Assembly (NCBI GenBank): GCA_024398515.1
Contig: JAKSIZ010000028.1
Span: forward strand, 1 to 34,526
Direction: 5' to 3'
Source of the DNA: Bacteroidaceae bacterium
GTDB lineage: Bacteria > Bacteroidota > Bacteroidia > Bacteroidales > Bacteroidaceae
DNA length: 34,526 nt
Shown here: piece after piece, positions 30,982 through 34,526 of the stretch
Position numbering within the stretch: the first letter of the stretch is position 1
Layout: each line of letters begins with the position of its first letter
Position numbers and translations under genes: made by a program
Notes under the pieces: model-generated
Databases searched by the model: none
Told to the model about the DNA's origin: nothing
What the model saw: only the letters and a program-made list of their open reading frames with translations

Positions 30982-31031
30982 TGCCGATTTTGCATATAGG
31001 CGAAAGAAATCATAAAAATTATAAAACAAAT

Positions 31032-31706
31032 ATGGCAAACAAAAAGAACACTCAGCCTTCCGCAATGGAAGAGACACTGAACAAGTCTGAGGCATTCGTA
31101 CTGAAGTACAAGAAGCCTCTCATGATTGCACTCGTAGCAATCATCGTAATCATCGCAGGTGCGATACTCGTAAACAACTATGTAATCAAGCCAAGGGCAG
31201 AAAAGGCAAGCACAATCCTTGCAAAGGGCCAGGAGTATTTCAACAACGAAGACTTCGACAAGGCTCTCAATGGCGACAAGGTAAACTTCCCAGGCTTCGT
31301 TGCAGTGGCTAACGACTACAGCTCAACCGATGCAGGCAACCTTGCAAAGCTCTACTGCGGACTCTGCTATGCACAGTTAGGCAAGTACGAAGACGCTGAA
31401 AAGTACCTCAGCGACTATAGTCCAGCCGACGACCAGATGGTATCTCCGGCTGCCATAGGCGCTCTCGGCAACGTATATGCACACTTGAACCAGCTCGACA
31501 AAGCCGTTTCAACCCTGAAGAAAGCAGCTGAAAAAGCCAATAACAATACGCTTTCGCCAACATTCCTTATACAGGCAGGCGAAATTCTGGAAAGCCAAGG
31601 CAAGAAGGCCGACGCATTGAAACTCTACCAACAGGTAAAGGAACAGTACGTCAACTCAATGGCTTATTCAGAGATTGACAAGTATATTGAGCGCGTGACA
31701 GAGTAA
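31032..31706 (+). CDS. Membrane-anchored tetratricopeptide repeat protein
   Basis: A 224-residue protein with a short cytoplasmic N-terminus, one transmembrane helix at residues 29-47 ([19 protein letters not shown]) and a helical TPR-like domain of about 170 residues. The repeat pattern shows in [42 protein letters not shown] and [20 protein letters not shown]. The layout resembles YfgM-type TPR proteins that work with envelope assembly factors, but the partner is unknown. The start at 31032 gives [10 protein letters not shown] and lies after the -7 box. Its TAA shares a base with the ATG of ribH, so the genes are coupled. Confidence 0.9.
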   Translation: MANKKNTQPSAMEETLNKSEAFVLKYKKPLMIALVAIIVIIAGAILVNNYVIKPRAEKASTILAKGQEYFNNEDFDKALNGDKVNFPGFVAVANDYSSTDAGNLAKLYCGLCYAQLGKYEDAEKYLSDYSPADDQMVSPAAIGALGNVYAHLNQLDKAVSTLKKAAEKANNNTLSPTFLIQAGEILESQGKKADALKLYQQVKEQYVNSMAYSEIDKYIERVTE

Positions 31707-32182
31707 TGGCAACACTTTTTCACAACCTTTCTGATTATAACCCTAACGAAGTGCCAAACGCATCGAAGATGTGTTTTGGCATTGTCGTTAGTGAGTGGAA
31801 CGCCGAAATAACAAGCGCAATGCTCGACGGATGCGTAGGAACCCTCTTGCGTCATGGGGCACTCGAGGAGAATATACGCGTCAAGTCAGTTCCCGGAAGC
31901 TTTGAACTCGTCTATGGTGCACACCAGATGGCACTGCGCGATGAGCTTGACGCAATCATCGTAATCGGCTGCGTAGTGCGTGGCGAAACCCCACACTTCG
32001 ACTATATATGCCAAGGAGTGTCGGCAGGAATAGCACAAATCAACGCTACAAGCAACATACCAGTCATCTTCGGACTGCTCACAACCGAAAACATGGAGCA
32101 AGCCAAAGACCGCAGCGGAGGCAAACTCGGCAACAAAGGAGACGAGTGTGCGGTCACTGCAATAAAGATGGTAAAGTTCTGA
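31706..32182 (+). CDS. ribH: 6,7-dimethyl-8-ribityllumazine synthase
   Basis: RibH condenses the ribityl-pyrimidine with dihydroxybutanone phosphate in the penultimate step of riboflavin synthesis and usually forms an icosahedral shell. The 158-residue product has the expected [10 protein letters not shown], the [14 protein letters not shown] substrate loop, [17 protein letters not shown] with the catalytic His (H of TPHFDY), and the C-terminal [19 protein letters not shown]. Length is typical. Other rib genes are not in the window; linkage to the upstream TPR gene by stop/start overlap is notable but seen in relatives as far as I recall. Confidence 0.96.
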   Translation: MATLFHNLSDYNPNEVPNASKMCFGIVVSEWNAEITSAMLDGCVGTLLRHGALEENIRVKSVPGSFELVYGAHQMALRDELDAIIVIGCVVRGETPHFDYICQGVSAGIAQINATSNIPVIFGLLTTENMEQAKDRSGGKLGNKGDECAVTAIKMVKF

Positions 32183-32229
32183 ATTTTGTTAAAAAAATAA
32201 AAAATAATAGACAAATTGCCGATTAAAAA

Positions 32230-32259
32230 TTGTCAATTGTCAAATATTTTATACCTTTG
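32230..32259 (+). promoter_or_regulatory. Promoter of tRNA-Phe
   Basis: TTG (32230-32232), 19 nt, then TACCTTTG (32252-32259) followed by CA. This is a strong Bacteroidota match about 37 nt before the tRNA 5' end. Confidence 0.8.
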
Positions 32260-32295
32260 CATCCGCTTTTGGAGAAAAGCATAGAGAAACATAAT

Positions 32296-32368
32296 GGTGC
32301 CATAGCTCAGTTGGTAGAGCAAAGGACTGAAAATCCTTGTGTCCCCGGTTCGATTCCTGGTGGTACCA
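32296..32368 (+). tRNA. tRNA-Phe (GAA)
   Basis: A 73-nt cloverleaf. The acceptor stem GGTGCCA pairs with TGGTACC (one G-T pair). The D arm is GCTC-AGTTGGTA-GAGC, the anticodon stem AAGGA/TCCTT has loop CTGAAAA and anticodon GAA at 32329-32331, and the T arm is CCCGG-TTCGATT-CCTGG. The discriminator base is A and CCA is not encoded. Confidence 0.97.
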
Positions 32369-32388
32369 CTTTTTTCCTCCTTTCATTG

Positions 32389-32428
32389 ATCCTCGATAGT
32401 AACTAAGGTTCTATTGAGGATTTTTTTT
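32389..32428 (+). terminator. Terminator after tRNA-Phe
   Basis: ATCCTCGATAG (32389-32399) and CTATTGAGGAT (32411-32421) form an 11-bp stem with one G-T pair, followed by a run of T residues. Confidence 0.85.
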
Positions 32429-32446
32429 CGTCGTTCTGCCCAATTT

Positions 32447-32484
32447 CACACCATACATCATATTATTTTGCTCTTATAAACAAC
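32447..32484. repeat. Isolated copy of the right end of E3
   Basis: These 38 bp match 30577-30614 with two mismatches, and weaker similarity (GTATGGGTTGG against GTATGAGTTAG) continues about 25 bp further. Only the right end of E3 is present; there is no inverted partner. It sits 19 bp after the tRNA-Phe terminator. The rest of the 32369-32729 gap holds the pckA promoter and leader. Confidence 0.85.
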
Positions 32485-32646
32485 GCGGTAGTATGGGTTG
32501 GTCAATCTTTTCATAAAACAACTTGTCTTACCCGAGTACAACATTATTTTTTCATTGAACCTTGATTTGTGTTAATTATTCGTGGCTGATTTTTTGTTTT
32601 TACTGCATTTCGGCGCGAAAAATTACCGTTTGTCGAATAAATTTAT

Positions 32647-32654
32647 TAACTTTG
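32647..32654 (+). promoter_or_regulatory. Putative -7 element for pckA
   Basis: TAACTTTG followed by C lies 76 nt before the pckA ATG. A TTTG at 32629 is only 14 nt away, so the -33 box is unclear. The A/T-rich leader of about 70 nt shows no obvious riboswitch. Confidence 0.65.
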
Positions 32655-32729
32655 CCCCAAATAGAACTTAAATTCAGTATATATATAATAAGGTATAAGG
32701 AATAACATTTAGATAATAATTTACAAGAT

Positions 32730-34334
32730 ATGGCAAATTTGGATTTAACAAAGTATGGGATTACCGGAACTACAGAAGTAGTCTATAATCCATCGTGGGA
32801 AGACCTCTACACAGAGGAAATGAAGCCAGAACTTACAGGTTTTGACAAAGGTCAGGAAACAGAACTTAGTGCCGTAAACGTCATGACAGGCGTCTATACA
32901 GGCCGTTCTCCTAAGGACAAGTTCCTCGTATATGACGAAAAGTCAAAGGACACAGTATGGTGGACAACACCTGAATATCCTAACGACAACAAGAAGTGCA
33001 GCGAAGAAAGTTGGGCAATACTCAAGGACCTTGCCGTAAAAGAACTCTCGAACAAGCGACTTTTTGTAGTTGACGGATTCTGCGGAGCAAACAAGGACAC
33101 CCGCATGAAGGTACGTTTCATCATGGAAGTAGCATGGCAGGCACACTTTGTAAAGAACATGTTCATCCGTCCTGTTAACCAGGAAGAACTTGACCAAGAG
33201 CCAGACTTCGTAGTATATAACGCATCGAAGGCAAAGGTAGAGAACTACAAGGAACTGGGACTTAACTCTGAAACCGCAGCAGTGTTCAACGTAACAAGCA
33301 AGGAACAGGTTATTCTCAACACATGGTATGGCGGCGAAATGAAGAAGGGATTGTTCTCAATGATGAACTATTTCCTCCCTCTCCAGGGCATAGCATCAAT
33401 GCACTGCTCAGCAAACACCGACATGAACGGCGAGAACACAGCCATCTTCTTCGGACTTTCAGGCACAGGAAAGACCACACTCTCAACCGATCCTAAGCGT
33501 CTCCTTATTGGCGACGACGAACACGGATGGGACGACAATGGCGTATTCAACTTCGAAGGCGGATGCTACGCAAAGGTTATCAACCTCGACAAGGATGCAG
33601 AACCTGACATCTACGGTGCTATCAAGCGCAACGCATTGCTTGAGAACGTAACAGTTGATGAAAACGGAAAGATCGACTTTGCCGACAAGAGCGTGACCGA
33701 AAACACTCGCGTATCTTACCCTATCGACCATATTGAGAAGATAGTAAAGCCTATCTCACACGGTCCGGCAGCAAAGAACGTCATCTTCCTTTCGGCAGAT
33801 GCATTCGGAGTATTGCCTCCAGTATCAATACTCACACCAGAACAGTGCAAGTATTACTTCCTCTCAGGCTTCACTGCAAAGCTTGCAGGAACAGAGCGTG
33901 GCATTACTGAACCGACACCAACCTTCTCGGCATGTTTCGGACAGGCATTCCTCGAACTTCACCCAACAAAGTATGCTGAGGAACTCGTTAAGAAGATGGA
34001 GAAGAGCGGAGCAAAGGCATACCTCGTAAACACAGGTTGGAACGGCACAGGTAAGCGCATCTCAATCAAGGACACACGTGGCATCATCGACGCAATCCTC
34101 GACGGAAGCATCAAGGAAGCACCAACGAAGAAGATACCATACTTCAACTTCGAAGTGCCTACACAGTTGCCAGGCGTTGACCCAGCAATCCTCGACCCAC
34201 GCGACACATACGCTGATGCTTCAACATGGGAAGAGAAGGCAAAAGACCTTGCAGGTCGATTCATCAAGAACTTCGCAAAGTACGAAAACAACGAGGCAGG
34301 TAAAGCACTCGTTTGCGCAGGTCCAAAACTTTAA
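32730..34334 (+). CDS. pckA: Phosphoenolpyruvate carboxykinase (ATP type)
   Basis: PckA interconverts oxaloacetate and phosphoenolpyruvate with ATP/ADP. In succinate-forming Bacteroidales it runs mainly in the carboxylating direction, making ATP. The 534-residue product has TGRSPKDKF, the Arg/Lys substrate loop, [11 protein letters not shown] (kinase-1a/P-loop) at about residue 240, and [22 protein letters not shown] with metal-binding Asp. [14 protein letters not shown] and NTGWNGTG are near the C-terminus. Length matches the family. It supplies the oxaloacetate route that precedes the decarboxylase operon seen at 13.8 kb, though the two are not in one transcript. Confidence 0.98.
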   Translation: MANLDLTKYGITGTTEVVYNPSWEDLYTEEMKPELTGFDKGQETELSAVNVMTGVYTGRSPKDKFLVYDEKSKDTVWWTTPEYPNDNKKCSEESWAILKDLAVKELSNKRLFVVDGFCGANKDTRMKVRFIMEVAWQAHFVKNMFIRPVNQEELDQEPDFVVYNASKAKVENYKELGLNSETAAVFNVTSKEQVILNTWYGGEMKKGLFSMMNYFLPLQGIASMHCSANTDMNGENTAIFFGLSGTGKTTLSTDPKRLLIGDDEHGWDDNGVFNFEGGCYAKVINLDKDAEPDIYGAIKRNALLENVTVDENGKIDFADKSVTENTRVSYPIDHIEKIVKPISHGPAAKNVIFLSADAFGVLPPVSILTPEQCKYYFLSGFTAKLAGTERGITEPTPTFSACFGQAFLELHPTKYAEELVKKMEKSGAKAYLVNTGWNGTGKRISIKDTRGIIDAILDGSIKEAPTKKIPYFNFEVPTQLPGVDPAILDPRDTYADASTWEEKAKDLAGRFIKNFAKYENNEAGKALVCAGPKL

Positions 34335-34359
34335 TAATAGATTAGAATAAAACACAAAA

Positions 34360-34396
34360 AATAACCCCGAAAGTCATTACGACTTTCGGGGTTATT
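34360..34396. terminator. Terminator after pckA, probably bidirectional
   Basis: AATAACCCCGAAAGTC (34360-34375) and its inverse (34381-34396) form a perfect 16-bp stem with a 5-nt loop. Read on the minus strand it is followed by a T run, so it may also serve a convergent gene beyond the window. Nothing else is recognised to 34526. Confidence 0.85.
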
Positions 34397-34526
34397 AATT
34401 ATTGGTCTTTGGTCATACAAAATGGTTGTTGGTTATATGTTATGGGGTGAAAAATGATGCAAATGGCAATGTTACGAAAGATTTGAACCGTAATATTTTG
34501 TCAATTCAATATAATTCGCTAAATTT

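Overview
The window looks like a chromosomal segment of a Bacteroidales bacterium, most likely Prevotellaceae. Three things support this. Nearly every upstream region carries the Bacteroidota promoter box TAnnTTTG(C). The gene set is typical of the group: an OadG with a lamin-tail domain, a BspA-type LRR protein, GH2 and GH43 enzymes, and recF next to a DUF721 gene. Protein similarities recognised by eye agree. No phage, plasmid, insertion sequence or CRISPR array is visible.

Layout. 1-4510 (minus strand): rpoN, a PAP2-like membrane protein and ispG joined by ATGA stop/start overlaps, then an aldo/keto reductase that appears to lack its C-terminal helix. 4992-11332 (plus): dacB-type carboxypeptidase, typA, a nitroreductase and a secreted GH2 enzyme, closely packed. 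11444-13507: a BspA-like LRR protein and a small lipoprotein. 13823-16397: sodium-pump decarboxylase genes (gamma, biotin carrier, beta) without an alpha subunit. 16483-18645: membrane pyrophosphatase of the K+-dependent type. 19080-21713: hexuronate-type MFS transporter and deoC. 21710-22684: polyprenyl diphosphate synthase. 22909-25444: an unknown membrane-anchored protein divergent from a LamG/OmpA protein. 25466-28123: manC and a GH43 enzyme. 28528-29945: recF and DUF721. 31032-32182: TPR protein and ribH. Then tRNA-Phe and pckA. Together the genes cover isoprenoid and quinone side-chain synthesis, sodium/proton bioenergetics, succinate/propionate-type fermentation, glycan use and envelope upkeep.

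The most unusual content is between the genes. Five intergenic loci (111-170, 4732-4794, 13535-13597, 20607-20669, 30723-30785; called TP1-TP5) each hold exactly three copies of a 16-17 bp palindrome separated by exactly 6 nt, giving a period of 22-23 bp. Palindromes are nearly identical within a locus but differ between most loci. Several loci share flanking sequence in the same orientation, so they look like one family of roughly 100-bp elements whose palindrome arms change while the geometry is kept. TP1 abuts the truncated end of the aldo/keto reductase.

The 1.1-kb gap between recF and the TPR gene holds a second set of structures. Two cross-shaped inverted repeats (30135-30267 and 30455-30602) share an apical tip but have unrelated stems. 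Between them lies a G/C-rich inverted repeat, and beside recF an 88-bp-period tandem duplication. Also notable are a short IspG that lacks the insert domain expected in this phylum, a candidate small RNA at 18711-18850, and a 27-bp alternating purine/pyrimidine tract at 28285.
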